DNA from: JANJUO01 sp942492935
GTDB lineage: Bacteria; Bacteroidota; Ignavibacteria; Kapaibacteriales; UBA2268
Assembly (NCBI GenBank): GCA_942492935.1
Contig: OW818654.1
Span: 4,154,001-4,218,000, forward strand
Length of the DNA: 64,000 nucleotides
Direction of reading: 5' to 3'
Part shown: positions 39,352 through 48,221 of the stretch, piece by piece
Layout of the letters: every line of letters begins with the position of its first letter
How positions within the stretch are numbered: position 1 is the first letter of the stretch
The notes under the pieces: model-generated
Told to the model about the DNA's origin: nothing
What the model saw: only the letters and a program-made list of their open reading frames with translations
Database searches by the model: none
Made by a program: the position numbers and the translations under genes

Positions 39352-40002
39352 ATTTATTATTAATATAAAAATTACAATGAAGTTAAGAATAACTTTTTAT
39401 TGTAGTTATTATCCCCAGCCCGAGTTTGGGCTGGAGGAAAAATGTTTAGTTATTCAGATGGGATCCACCTCATATTTGAACAATTATTCAAAAAAATCAT
39501 AATTGAAAAGACAGACGAAAGTTCATCTAAACAAAAAAATCCCACAAACTTCACCACACTCATTTCACAAAACGCAATGTAAATTATTAAAATAAATCGG
39601 ACTTCTGAAATTGTAGGAAGAGATTTATGTTGAATTTTTTTTTAAATATTTACAAAAAACCAAAGAAAGTTATTTTCAGGAAATTGAGTTGCAAATTGGG
39701 TTATGATTTATTAGTATGCTGATGTGTTGCACAAAAATTAAAAATTATAATTTATTTGATTTTAATTTTTTTAAGAATTTTTTGCAAGTTTTAGTTATTA
39801 AAAAATAATAGAGCAATTTGGTATATATAAATAATGGGTCATTTTTATTTGATTTTTATAAATACGACCCATTTTTTCTCTGATTTGGCAAATATACTCA
39901 AAAGTAGAAATCAATTACTTACGCCAAATATTATTTAAAGTACAAATTTGTTCCGAGTTAGGAACTTTGGCAAACAATCGCAATCAATAACTGAAACCAA
40001 CA
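39352..40002. other. Gene-free gap with small palindromes
   Basis: No gene is supported. A CCCAGCCCGAGTTTGGGCTGG hairpin lies at 39414-39434, similar to a CCCCAGCTCTTGTGGCTGGG hairpin at 38654-38673. Around 39834-39879 AATGGGTC and GACCCATTTTTTC form an inverted repeat with a T-run, a weak terminator-like structure with a long loop. Nothing else is recognisable. Confidence 0.5.
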
Positions 40003-42180
40003 TTAATTTTTAATAAATCTGGCTGTATAAACTAAATTATTTTTGCAAAGTTTTATATAATATGTCCCGGTTGGTAAATTATTGATATTAATATTATTAC
40101 TTGATATGTTTGTTAAGTTTGTTACATCAGTACCACTACCATTAAATAATTGATAAGAAAATTCTGAAAATTCATCAACCTTTAGGTTGATATCTTTATA
40201 AGCTGGATTTGGGAAAATTTCAACATCAATTAATTCGTAATTAACGGGTAAAATACTTGATATTTCGGTAATTTGAAACTCATTAGTTTGATACCAATTC
40301 ATCCATTTATTCTCATAATAAGGTCTAACTCTCCAATAATATTTCTTGTTTATTTCAAATCCAGAAAAAGGATAGACAAAGTACATAACTTCATCATCAA
40401 CAAAAATTTCAACTTCAGTAACTGACGTTTTTTTGACAAAATCTTCATTTTCTGCTATTTGGATATTATATTTTTCGGCTCTCTGATTGTGCTTCCACTT
40501 TAAATTGATTTTGGCTGATTCAGCTTTCAATGTACCATTTGGGAAAATTGACATTTCAATTCCACTACGTATATTAGTTCTGTAAAGTCGATTTGAATTA
40601 CTCAAGTAGTATAGTGTACTATCAGCTATAATTTTAATATCGTAAGCAGTATTTTGAATTGGCATATTGCCTGTTATATCAATCCAATTTTTACCATAAT
40701 CCTTTGAAAGAATAATTAATCTTTTCCCATCAGTAATGTGAGATATTAAATCACCATCAAAAGTTGAAATTGTCCTGCGTAATTTAGTATTTTGCAATTT
40801 ACTTGCTAATTCCCAGTTTTCTCCATTGTCCTTTGAAATAAAATATACAACAGATGTATCAGCCAAGATTATCCCAGATGCAATGATATATCCATTTTCC
40901 AATAAATTAACGGATACGAAATCAACAATTTCACCATTGAAATCTGAAAATACTTTTTTAATAATCTTTCCTTTCTCACTGATAAGAAAGATATCGCCTT
41001 TATCTGTATTTTCTTGGGTGTATCTTGTTTCAGTAATTGCAATTAAATTTGAATTTTGTAATTCAACAACACCTGTAATTACAGAGGTATCAAGCTGGGC
41101 TTCGTAAATAACATCGTCTAAACTAAAATCAGAATATTTGTAAATTTTGTTTATATAGGTCAAAGTTAGATTGTTTTTATTATTTATTAAGAATTGGAAT
41201 TTTTTATCAGTTGAATAAGAGGGACCATCAGGTAAAATTTTGTAAATACTCCAACTACTTCCGTTATCAATAGATTTTAATATTTTATACTTTTGGTCAT
41301 TGTAATCAAAGCCTGGAGATAAAATTGTATTTCCAATAACTGGTGTTATAGATATGGGAATTATATTTGGTACTTTCACACCCTTCCAAGTAATTCCATT
41401 ATCGTCTGAAATCTGAAAACCTACTTGATGGTCCGCTAAAATTAATCTACCAGAATCAAGCAATTGAATATCCATTGCATAGTGATATTTGTCAATTTCA
41501 AAGGAGTTCCAAATTGTCTTTGCACCAGTTGTAAAAGAAACGCTTCTAAATGCATCATCATTTTTAAAGAAATCAGATTTAACTCTACAATAGTATTTCT
41601 TAGTAGGCATTAATTCATTTTTTAATATTAATTTGTTTGAAAATAAAATAGTATCTATTATTATAGTTGTAAAATTGGAATTTTCAGATAATTGAAATTT
41701 ATAAGACCTGATTGCATGGTTAATCTCCTCTGTCCATTCAAATGTTGGCTTAATAGAAACATCAACTTGATTATCATAAGGATTGATAAATTTTATATTG
41801 CTTACAGGAAATTCTTTTAAAATATAAAAATTATAGCTGTATGTAGTATCGTATTGCTCTCTTGTTTTATAACCAAACTTAAATAAACTATCTGGATATG
41901 AGAAATTATCAGGAATTTTAAAAGAATAATCCACTTGAATAATAATCAAGTCCTGCCTTCCTTGTGGAGTAAAGTGATTTATTGATTTGTTAATACTTAC
42001 ATCAACTTTTTTACCATCTCTGTCAAATAAAAAAACAAAATCAAGGGAATCATATTTGGATATTGAATTTAGATAAGCAGTTGAACTTATCGTTTCACCT
42101 CTGAAATTTATATAATTAGAATAGGATTCGATTGTTTGAAATAACAATGTAAGTAATATAAAATAATAGTATAATTTCAT
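40003..42180 (-). CDS. Asp-box (BNR/sortilin-like) T9SS secreted protein with Fn3-like domains
   Basis: A 725-aa protein. The ATG at 42180 gives a signal peptide (KLYYYFILLTLLFQTIESYS); an ATG four codons earlier is possible. Fn3-like segments are near residues 135-220 and 545-640 (YKFQLSENSNFTTIIID, YNIQIAENEDFVKKT, KKYYWRVRPYYENKW). Between them are Asp-box repeats (SDDNGITWKGV, SIDNGSSWSI, SKDNGENWEL, SKDYGKNWIDI) of the sialidase/VPS10 propeller type. The C-terminal 75 residues (VEIFPNPAYKDINLKV to YTARFIKN) are a T9SS sorting domain. Catalytic sialidase residues are not evident, so it is likely a binding or structural propeller. Confidence 0.85.
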   Translation of the reverse strand: MKLYYYFILLTLLFQTIESYSNYINFRGETISSTAYLNSISKYDSLDFVFLFDRDGKKVDVSINKSINHFTPQGRQDLIIIQVDYSFKIPDNFSYPDSLFKFGYKTREQYDTTYSYNFYILKEFPVSNIKFINPYDNQVDVSIKPTFEWTEEINHAIRSYKFQLSENSNFTTIIIDTILFSNKLILKNELMPTKKYYCRVKSDFFKNDDAFRSVSFTTGAKTIWNSFEIDKYHYAMDIQLLDSGRLILADHQVGFQISDDNGITWKGVKVPNIIPISITPVIGNTILSPGFDYNDQKYKILKSIDNGSSWSIYKILPDGPSYSTDKKFQFLINNKNNLTLTYINKIYKYSDFSLDDVIYEAQLDTSVITGVVELQNSNLIAITETRYTQENTDKGDIFLISEKGKIIKKVFSDFNGEIVDFVSVNLLENGYIIASGIILADTSVVYFISKDNGENWELASKLQNTKLRRTISTFDGDLISHITDGKRLIILSKDYGKNWIDITGNMPIQNTAYDIKIIADSTLYYLSNSNRLYRTNIRSGIEMSIFPNGTLKAESAKINLKWKHNQRAEKYNIQIAENEDFVKKTSVTEVEIFVDDEVMYFVYPFSGFEINKKYYWRVRPYYENKWMNWYQTNEFQITEISSILPVNYELIDVEIFPNPAYKDINLKVDEFSEFSYQLFNGSGTDVTNLTNISSNNININNLPTGTYYIKLCKNNLVYTARFIKN

Positions 42181-42285
42181 AATTAAAACCAATAATAATT
42201 AATAAAAAAATTTAAAACGAAGTCACTATTTGCTTATTGTAAATAATTTAATCCAAGTTTTATATTATTTTTTTTTGAAAAGAAG

Positions 42286-42368
42286 TACCCGGAACAGGAC
42301 TTGAACCTGCACGAGCAAAGCTCACTACAACCTGAATGTAGCGCGTCTGCCAATTCCGCCACCCGGGC
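42286..42368 (-). tRNA. tRNA-Leu (anticodon CAG)
   Basis: An 83-nt class II tRNA with a long variable arm on the minus strand. Acceptor GCCCGGG pairs with TCCGGGT (G-U pairs at both ends), the D-arm region is TGGCGGAATTGGCAGACGC, the anticodon stem CTACA/TGTAG holds loop TTCAGGT, and the T arm is GCAGG-TTCAAGT-CCTGT. Anticodon CAG reads CUG. Confidence 0.95.
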
Positions 42369-42442
42369 ATTCATTCTGTTCAAAATTAGCTAATTTTTAC
42401 CAATTATTATAGCTATTTTTTATAAATAATTCCAAAAGAACA

Positions 42443-43150
42443 CTATTCACAACAAGATGGTTTTCCACCAAGAACTGTTTCAGGGAGTACTGGGCTTATA
42501 TATGGTATATCAAGTGATAAGCCACGTAAAATCATCAAAATTGCTACTATTGCTATAGCATAAGGAATTAATCTGTTAATTCTTTTTCGCCATTCTAAGC
42601 TAACTAAATCTTTTGATGCAAATACTACAAACATTATTGGGGTAGTCCCTATTCCGAATAAAGTCATAAATAATGCACTTTCTAATAATGTATCACGTAG
42701 GAAAGATTCTACTAACGCTATATATACTAATCCACAAGGCAGTAATCCATTCAGAAGACCTAATACCAACAATGAAAATTTTCCTTTTGCTACAAGAAAT
42801 TTTCTGAAAAATGCTTTGAATTTTCCTACTTGCTTGGAAATTAAACTTTGCTTATTGCTGATAGTAATAAATTTTTTGGGAATCAATACATAAAGAAGAA
42901 GAATAATTCCAAAGCCGACAGAGAGATAATTCTGTATTCCTGCTAAACGCATCGAAACACCCAACATCCCTATTAGCAAACCTAAAAAAGTGTATGTAAT
43001 TGTTCTGCCAAAATTATACAACAGATTTTCAATTATTCTGCCCAACCAATTCTGACTTTGGTGAGGAATAGCGAGAGCTATTGGTCCGCACATACCAACA
43101 CAATGGAAACTGCCCAATAATCCAAGAGCTAAACCAGCAAATATTGTCAT
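42443..43150 (-). CDS. SafE/TauE-like (DsbD_2/UreH-type) membrane protein
   Basis: A 235-aa protein with about six transmembrane helices. It begins MTIFAGLALGLLGSFHCVGMCGP, where Cys17 and Cys21 form the CxxxC metal-site motif of the copper-linked SafE proteins that sit in cbb3 oxidase assembly loci. It also ends with a Cys pair (KPSCCE). The fixH-like gene lies 14 bases upstream on the same strand. In related Bacteroidota both genes follow the ccoNOP-ccoG cluster; here no oxidase subunit is in the window, so its role in copper delivery to cbb3 oxidase is inferred. Confidence 0.85.
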   Translation of the reverse strand: MTIFAGLALGLLGSFHCVGMCGPIALAIPHQSQNWLGRIIENLLYNFGRTITYTFLGLLIGMLGVSMRLAGIQNYLSVGFGIILLLYVLIPKKFITISNKQSLISKQVGKFKAFFRKFLVAKGKFSLLVLGLLNGLLPCGLVYIALVESFLRDTLLESALFMTLFGIGTTPIMFVVFASKDLVSLEWRKRINRLIPYAIAIVAILMILRGLSLDIPYISPVLPETVLGGKPSCCE

Positions 43151-43164
43151 TTTTTAATATTCCA

Positions 43165-43614
43165 TTAATTTAATACTATGCTTTGTTCGTTGTAATAGCT
43201 TGTGTTGTTTACATTCCAGTCTATTTTAATTTTCCATAAACCTTTTGCTAATTTTGTTGACTCTATCATTTGAATTCCTGTAGAATCTGGCTTAACTTCA
43301 AAAGCTACATCTAAAGCTGAACTCGATGGTCTGAAAAGATTAATTTTACCTGTAATTTTTTCCTTGCCAAAGTTACTTGGAAATCTTATAATGATATTAT
43401 TTTCAGCACTTGAAATAAACATATTTTCAGTAAGATTATTTGTTCTATCAACTTTATCAATATGTTGCTGATAAACAAGGTCTTTATCGTAATAATTCTT
43501 ATCAACAAGCTCAACTTTTTGATACGAAGACCAAATAACAAATGCTACAAGTACAATCACGAAAGATATATAAAAAGCAGGCACCAACAATGCCCAATTG
43601 CCAAATATTTTCAA
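43165..43614 (-). CDS. FixH-family protein
   Basis: A 149-aa protein with one N-terminal transmembrane helix (WALLVPAFYISFVIVLVAFVI) followed by VELVDKNYYDKDLVYQQHIDK, the family's conserved YY..DL.Y motif, and a beta-rich extracytoplasmic domain ending in the KIKIDW-type strand. FixH proteins take part in cbb3-type cytochrome oxidase maturation. It probably forms an operon with the SafE-like gene. Confidence 0.87.
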   Translation of the reverse strand: MKIFGNWALLVPAFYISFVIVLVAFVIWSSYQKVELVDKNYYDKDLVYQQHIDKVDRTNNLTENMFISSAENNIIIRFPSNFGKEKITGKINLFRPSSSALDVAFEVKPDSTGIQMIESTKLAKGLWKIKIDWNVNNTSYYNEQSIVLN

Positions 43615-43844
43615 AACTATATTCCTTTAAAGATAAATATAAAAAACAAAATTAGAAAAGATTTTAATTAAATCAAAAATATTTCATTGAATATTGTGAT
43701 AATATGCAATGTTTATGTTTCTATATGACAATTAAATAAAGGTTCGTTTGACATAAAATTGACTTATAAAATAAGTTAGGAAAAAAAAATTTTTCCTAAC
43801 TTGAATTTTATACCAAGTTGCGTTCAAAGATATTATTTATTATT

Positions 43845-43990
43845 CTTTAAAAATCCCATCGGGATTAAATATTTGTAACTTGTGAATTTTACTTAAGTCT
43901 AACAATCCAATATGGATTGAATATTGTTTAATACACATTCAACTCCTACGGAATTGATGGATAAATAGTTATACTATTGATATATAAGGA
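43845..43990. repeat. MITE-like inverted-repeat element, copy 5 (degraded)
   Basis: Starts with AATCCCATCGGGATTAAAT then ATTTGTAAC, matching the left end of copy 1; the interior has AATCCAATATGGATTGAAT and CATTCAACTCCTACGGA. The right end is eroded. The wider gap (43615-44338) also has a GGACTTTACC/GGGTGAAGTCC hairpin at about 44269-44294 and no gene. Confidence 0.5.
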
Positions 43991-44338
43991 ATTACAACTG
44001 CGTGCAATATTAATCCAATATATTTCCAACACTTTTCGGATTTTGCTATACTATTATTTTTTTGAGTTCAGATTGAAATTCATTGAAGTAAATTGATAAA
44101 TTGAATTAGTATAAATGAAACTCGCATTAAAATCATTAGTTTTCTTATAGAAATTATTGATTGGCAAGTGCTTTGATTATGACTCTAATATCCATTTATT
44201 AAATTTAGAATTAAAGTAAATGTTCTCTCCCCTTTAAAATTTACTAATAAACTCCTCATTTATTAAAGTTGGACTTTACCCTGAGGGTGAAGTCCATCTA
44301 TAAATGCAATGAATTTCAAATTAATTCTAATCCATAAG

Positions 44339-44623
44339 CTACTTACATAAACTTTCAAGATAATATTTGTAATTACTTCTTGAAGTTTGGAATGCTCTTT
44401 CACCGAGTACATTTTGTAATATTGCTACCCAATAACCTTTTACAGGTTTATTTCCTTCACGACTGGCTTTTAAGTCATTGTAAAGTGTGCCTCTTGCAAA
44501 ACCTGAATTTGCAATAATAGTTTTCTGTTTTAACCTCATATCATCTACAATAAATTCAAATTCATCTGCGGTTACTGTTGTTAAATCCAATTCTGAATTT
44601 CCAATTTTTTGTGATTTTTTCAT
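44339..44623 (-). CDS. Small putative DNA-binding protein of the accessory element
   Basis: A 94-aa protein not assigned to a family. The middle (LKQKTIIANSGFARGTLYND) has the spacing of a helix-turn-helix, with GFARGTLYNDLKA as the recognition helix candidate. It lies last in the minus-strand run of the left accessory module, about 50 bases after the coiled-coil fragment. Role as element regulator is a guess from size, motif and place. Confidence 0.55.
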   Translation of the reverse strand: MKKSQKIGNSELDLTTVTADEFEFIVDDMRLKQKTIIANSGFARGTLYNDLKASREGNKPVKGYWVAILQNVLGERAFQTSRSNYKYYLESLCK

Positions 44624-44674
44624 ATAAAATCCCTTTTAATTAATTAATAATATGTAATTTAAAAATAAACAATT

Positions 44675-45100
44675 TTATTGCTGGTTAATAATTTCTGACG
44701 ATGATTGTAATTTATATTTCAATTTAAAAGCATAAGACCAATTTTCGATATTATTTAGTATTGACTGTGCCTTCACCAATATTTGTTCATTAATCTGTTT
44801 CGTAGTAATTGAACTTACTATCGGCACCATTGAATGATAATAAAATTCGTCCATTGATTCAAAGAAGTCAAACATTTTTTGATATTCATAAATCCTGTTG
44901 CCAATTTCAGTTTGTTTTGATTGTAGGTCGGATAATTTTTCCCAAGCATCATTGATAGCTTTTTCTTTTTCTTTCAATTCTGTCAAATTCTTATTATCCG
45001 ACTTCAAACGGCTTAATTGATTTTTCAATTGTTCAACTGTTTTGTAATTGTCTTTTTCTATTTGTTTTAATTGTACAAGCTGAAATTGTGCGTCTTTCAA
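44675..45100 (-). CDS. Coiled-coil fragment, C-terminal part of a split DUF3102 protein
   Basis: 141 codons from a TTG, almost all heptad-like coiled coil (TVEQLKNQLSRLKSDNKNLT). It is in the same reading frame as the DUF3102 gene upstream, separated only by one TAA and five codons (SVQKE), so the two ORFs look like halves of one protein of about 373 aa. Whether the fragment is translated on its own is doubtful, since the TTG has no clear ribosome site. Confidence 0.6.
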   Translation of the reverse strand: MKDAQFQLVQLKQIEKDNYKTVEQLKNQLSRLKSDNKNLTELKEKEKAINDAWEKLSDLQSKQTEIGNRIYEYQKMFDFFESMDEFYYHSMVPIVSSITTKQINEQILVKAQSILNNIENWSYAFKLKYKLQSSSEIINQQ

Positions 45101-45115
45101 TTCTTTTTGTACAGA

Positions 45116-45796
45116 TTAGGGAACAACTTCTTTTTCAATTATCTTTTCTACTACTACCTCTTTTATATCAGCTTTAGCTACATCCAATTCATACTTTAAT
45201 TTATCATTTTCAATTTGAATCTGTTTAGAACGATTTAAAATTTCTTGTTTTTCTAACTCTGTTTTTGAAACTATATCAGGTAAACCAGCAAGTTTATTCA
45301 CTTTATTTTCAAGCATTTCTTTTTCTTGTAGCATTTTTTCGTGCATTGCTTTCAATTCCACATATTTAGTTACTTCACCACTCAACGCCATTTCTTTTAC
45401 TTCAGGTAAAGTATTTGGATTAGCAACTAATAATTGTGCTTTATATCCTAAATTCTCATATTTTTCTTTTATATTAGGAACCAGTTCCCAATTTGAAGAA
45501 AATTTTTCTATTTGCAATAAGTTGTTTGCATGTCTTGGACTAATTCCAATTTCAAACTTGACCCAATTTTGAAAATTACCATTTTTATTATTTGCTAACA
45601 ACTTTTGCCCTTCAAACAACGTTTCTCTCAGTTCAATAGTTTTATTTTCAATATTCTTAATAATCATTCTTGCTTTCTTTGCCTTCTGTTGCAATTCCAA
45701 AGCAATTTTTGAATCCAATTCAGAATAATCAAAAGCAACATACTGCTCTATTGTATTCTCTTGGAATAATTCCATTTCATTATTTGTATTTTTCAT
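45116..45796 (-). CDS. DUF3102-domain protein (N-terminal part, truncated by in-frame TAA)
   Basis: 226 aa. Residues about 35-140 match the DUF3102 pattern: a helix with ENKTIELRETLFEGQKLLAN, then NFQNWVKFEIGISPRHANNLLQIEKF, a helix-turn-helix-like segment. A coiled coil follows and ends VVEKIIEKEVVP just before the stop. In intact family members this EKEVVP motif is normally followed by further coiled coil, and here the same frame continues after the TAA. DUF3102 proteins are usually on plasmids and integrative elements. A fragment of a second copy lies at 56208-56453. Confidence 0.75.
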   Translation of the reverse strand: MKNTNNEMELFQENTIEQYVAFDYSELDSKIALELQQKAKKARMIIKNIENKTIELRETLFEGQKLLANNKNGNFQNWVKFEIGISPRHANNLLQIEKFSSNWELVPNIKEKYENLGYKAQLLVANPNTLPEVKEMALSGEVTKYVELKAMHEKMLQEKEMLENKVNKLAGLPDIVSKTELEKQEILNRSKQIQIENDKLKYELDVAKADIKEVVVEKIIEKEVVP

Positions 45797-45904
45797 TTAT
45801 AAGCCTTTCTATAATTTATTAAATATAATATTTTTTAAAATTAAACGATAAACTTGCATCATTAATCCAACTCCATTTTAAAATATTCAACATTTGAATT
45901 TTTT

Positions 45905-46270
45905 TCATATACTTGAATTAAGTCCTTTATTTTTCAATGCTTTTTGAAAGCTATGTACTGATTTCAAATTGTATTTGGGTGATTTTTCTATAACTTCATC
46001 AATATTAAAGTACACACGTCTTGATATTTTTCGGAATGGAATTTTGCCCTGTTTCATCCAAGAATTGATAGTTACACGGCTGACTTTGAATAGTTTGCAC
46101 ATTTCTTCAATGGAAAGAAAGTTTGGCAAGCCCATACTTGCTTTTGGAGCTGACTTTTCACTATTTGTGGTAGTTGAAATTGCTGAAATATCTTGTTGTT
46201 TTAGAACAAAATGCTGTAAAATTTCTTCGATTTGATTATTATCGAAACTGATGGTTAAGTTTGTACTCAT
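45905..46270 (-). CDS. Excisionase-type helix-turn-helix protein (left copy)
   Basis: 121 aa. Residues about 50-95 (LSIEEMCKLFKVSRVTINSWM, then QGKIPFRKISRRVYF) form a MerR/excisionase HTH_17 domain that binds DNA at element ends or operators. The protein is a close paralogue of the plus-strand copy at 53265, identical over most of the first 90 residues, but diverged after it. AAGGAG stands about 5 bases before the ATG. A conserved non-coding stretch upstream (about 46280-46430) is shared with the other copy. Confidence 0.85.
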   Translation of the reverse strand: MSTNLTISFDNNQIEEILQHFVLKQQDISAISTTTNSEKSAPKASMGLPNFLSIEEMCKLFKVSRVTINSWMKQGKIPFRKISRRVYFNIDEVIEKSPKYNLKSVHSFQKALKNKGLNSSI

Positions 46271-46487
46271 TACATCTCCTTAAATATGATTAAAAATAAT
46301 TTACTTTAAAGATAGTAATATCGTAATAAAATCACAGTTATTTAAGCGGGTTGTTAGCGTTTGGGATGAAATTTACACGCTGAATAGATGTAGCTTTTCA
46401 GGGTTTGGAGTTTCTATACTATATCATTTGAACGAGTGGGAGAGACGATACGAAACCCCATTAAGAGTATGGAGATTAAATATTACA

Positions 46488-47300
46488 TCAATCGAACTCA
46501 AACCCAAAAAATGACATTGCTTCTCTTAATTTTGAATCTATTCTATTATAAGGTTTACTTCCTATATATTCACTTTCTATTAATTTTCTTTTTTTAACTT
46601 TACCTCTTTTATCTTTGATTTCTATAAATTTGCCTCCTATATATTTGCATTTATTGTCATTAAATATTTTCATGTCGATTGGAGATTGAATTATTTTTTT
46701 ATATCTGCCATTAATCCCAATGATTTTGTTATTTTCAATCAGCCAATTTAATGTTTGTTCTGATATGAATCGCTTTTCATTAAGTTTGTAAAATAAAATT
46801 GAGGTGTTAAACAGATTTAGATTGAAATTCAAATTAGCCCTGAATGAAAAAAATTGTCTGAATCTGAGTAAATCACAGTTAACAAATTCATATTTATTAA
46901 GTATCTGATGAAATTCTATAAATTTGCTATAACCCCCAATCCACTTAATTTCTCCAAATTTTAACTTGAACTGTTCAATTTCTTCGTATCTATACTTTAA
47001 AATCTTAAGAAATTCAATATAACTCGCTAGTGCAATTTCATTTTCCTTCTTCATTCCAAAATACTTGTTTAATGAAAACAAATCTCCATTTTTGTATTTT
47101 TCAAATAAATCAGGTGCTATTGATTCTAATTCTTCTGTTAATTTAATTATATCGCTATTTATTAAACTAAGACGATATTCTTCATTCATTTGAGCCAAAA
47201 ATTCCAAAAATTGCTTTCTCTTATCAATATAATATTCATTAATTTTATATCCTTTAGAGGTATTTTCGCAATAATGATGATTTAAATATTTCACAGCCAT
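46488..47300 (-). CDS. Element protein of unknown function (left copy)
   Basis: 270 aa, paralogue of the 239-aa protein at 52388. Both start MA-KY-NH, keep KQFLEFLAQMNE.YRL, and continue with FEKYKNGDLFSLNKYFGMK-type text, then diverge; this copy has a basic insertion KDKRGKVKKRKLIESEY near residue 230. No known domain is recognised. It precedes the HTH gene in both modules, so the pair belongs to the core of the element. Confidence 0.65.
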   Translation of the reverse strand: MAVKYLNHHYCENTSKGYKINEYYIDKRKQFLEFLAQMNEEYRLSLINSDIIKLTEELESIAPDLFEKYKNGDLFSLNKYFGMKKENEIALASYIEFLKILKYRYEEIEQFKLKFGEIKWIGGYSKFIEFHQILNKYEFVNCDLLRFRQFFSFRANLNFNLNLFNTSILFYKLNEKRFISEQTLNWLIENNKIIGINGRYKKIIQSPIDMKIFNDNKCKYIGGKFIEIKDKRGKVKKRKLIESEYIGSKPYNRIDSKLREAMSFFGFEFD

Positions 47301-47587
47301 AATAAATTCAATAATATTTTAAAAAATTCAACAAATAATGAAACGAAGGTCATTTGAATTTATTATCATTTCAATTCAATATAATTTTACAAGCAAATAT
47401 GAGCAATTCTATTGTTGATTTTTTATAACTTCTCAATTCCTGAGCTTGTTTGCTAAAAAAATCAGGAAATAAAAATCGTATTTGCAAAAAAATTGAAATT
47501 ATTACTGAATTTTCCCAATATCATCTGCAATTTTCCCCAAGAATCAATAGATTTTTGCCTTTTTTTTAGAGAAAAATCAATTTTGCT

Positions 47588-47828
47588 GTACCAACGTGAA
47601 CAATCGTCAACAATCGTCAACAATCGTCAACAATCGTGGACAACGTCCAGACAATTCGGGACAAGGTTCAGACAAAATTACGTGCAAAAATACCGTTTTG
47701 CTATACAAACCTAAGACAAATCTTGGACTAACCTTAGAATTTGAAATCGATTTTTTGGACTTTCTTTGTACTTACCGTAAACATTAGACCAGAGAAATAT
47801 TCTTAAATCTAACAGAAATCCTGCCAAA
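47588..47828 (-). repeat. Iteron-like repeat block, left copy
   Basis: About 240 bases that recur inverted at 56483-56722. The core has tandem 10-mers, four copies of CAACAATCGT (plus strand 47599-47638, the first with GA for CA), followed by GGACAACGTCCAGACAATTC. The outer part shares TTTACGGTAAGTACAA, TCTAAGGTTAGTCCAAGA and TTTTTGCACGTAATTTTGTC with the other copy. The arrangement looks like a replication origin or a protein-binding array of the element rather than a gene. Confidence 0.75.
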
Positions 47829-47844
47829 CAACTATTTCAATAAT

Positions 47845-48056
47845 TTAGCAAGGTGGGTTTTGTCCTAAAGTCATTGTTTGAACACCAGTGCCGCAACCAT
47901 TATCCGCAATTTTCGATCCTTTTGTAAGACCCGTAAAAAATTCTATGCTTAAAGGGTTTCTTCGGTATTTCCAGTACCTTGTCGTTCAGTATTTGAAAAA
48001 TAATCATAAATTATATTTATATCAAAATCGTAAATGGTTTGTTTTGCATTACTCAT
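47845..48056 (-). pseudogene. SAM-dependent methyltransferase remnant
   Basis: From the ATG at 48056 the frame reads MSNAKQTIYDFDINIIYDYF then NTERQGTGNTEETL and hits stops; after a one-base shift the frame gives TGLTKGSKIADNGCGTGVQT, the glycine-rich SAM-binding motif of class I methyltransferases, then MTLGQN and a stop. The rest of the gene is gone. It abuts the left iteron-like block, suggesting the block or DRT cassette was inserted into or beside a methyltransferase gene. Confidence 0.7.
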
Positions 48057-48221
48057 AATTTGTCCCCTAATAATTTATTTAATTTTAATTTTTAGTGATG
48101 TATGTTTATGCAAAGCATAAGCATCTCAATTTAAATCATTATCTTATCAAACTTTAATATAAACTTAATCAAAATCTTTATAAATGATATTTTGTATATT
48201 TTAAAAATTTCATTATAAAAA

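Noticed and set aside
42286..42368. tRNA-Leu as the attachment site of the accessory island
   Set aside because: The FixH/SafE genes and a repeat-bearing gap lie between the tRNA and the island, no integrase gene is present, and no copy of the tRNA 3' end was noticed at the right side.
38953..45796. Recoding of TAA as a sense codon, suggested by two in-frame TAA codons in otherwise intact frames
   Set aside because: Housekeeping genes such as rpsT and rpmG end normally at TAA, so TAA is a working stop. Mutation or sequencing error is simpler.
47493..47787. Small proteins translated from the iteron-like block
   Set aside because: The peptides (NNRQQSSTIVNN-type) are read straight from the tandem 10-mers and are not kept in the inverted copy.
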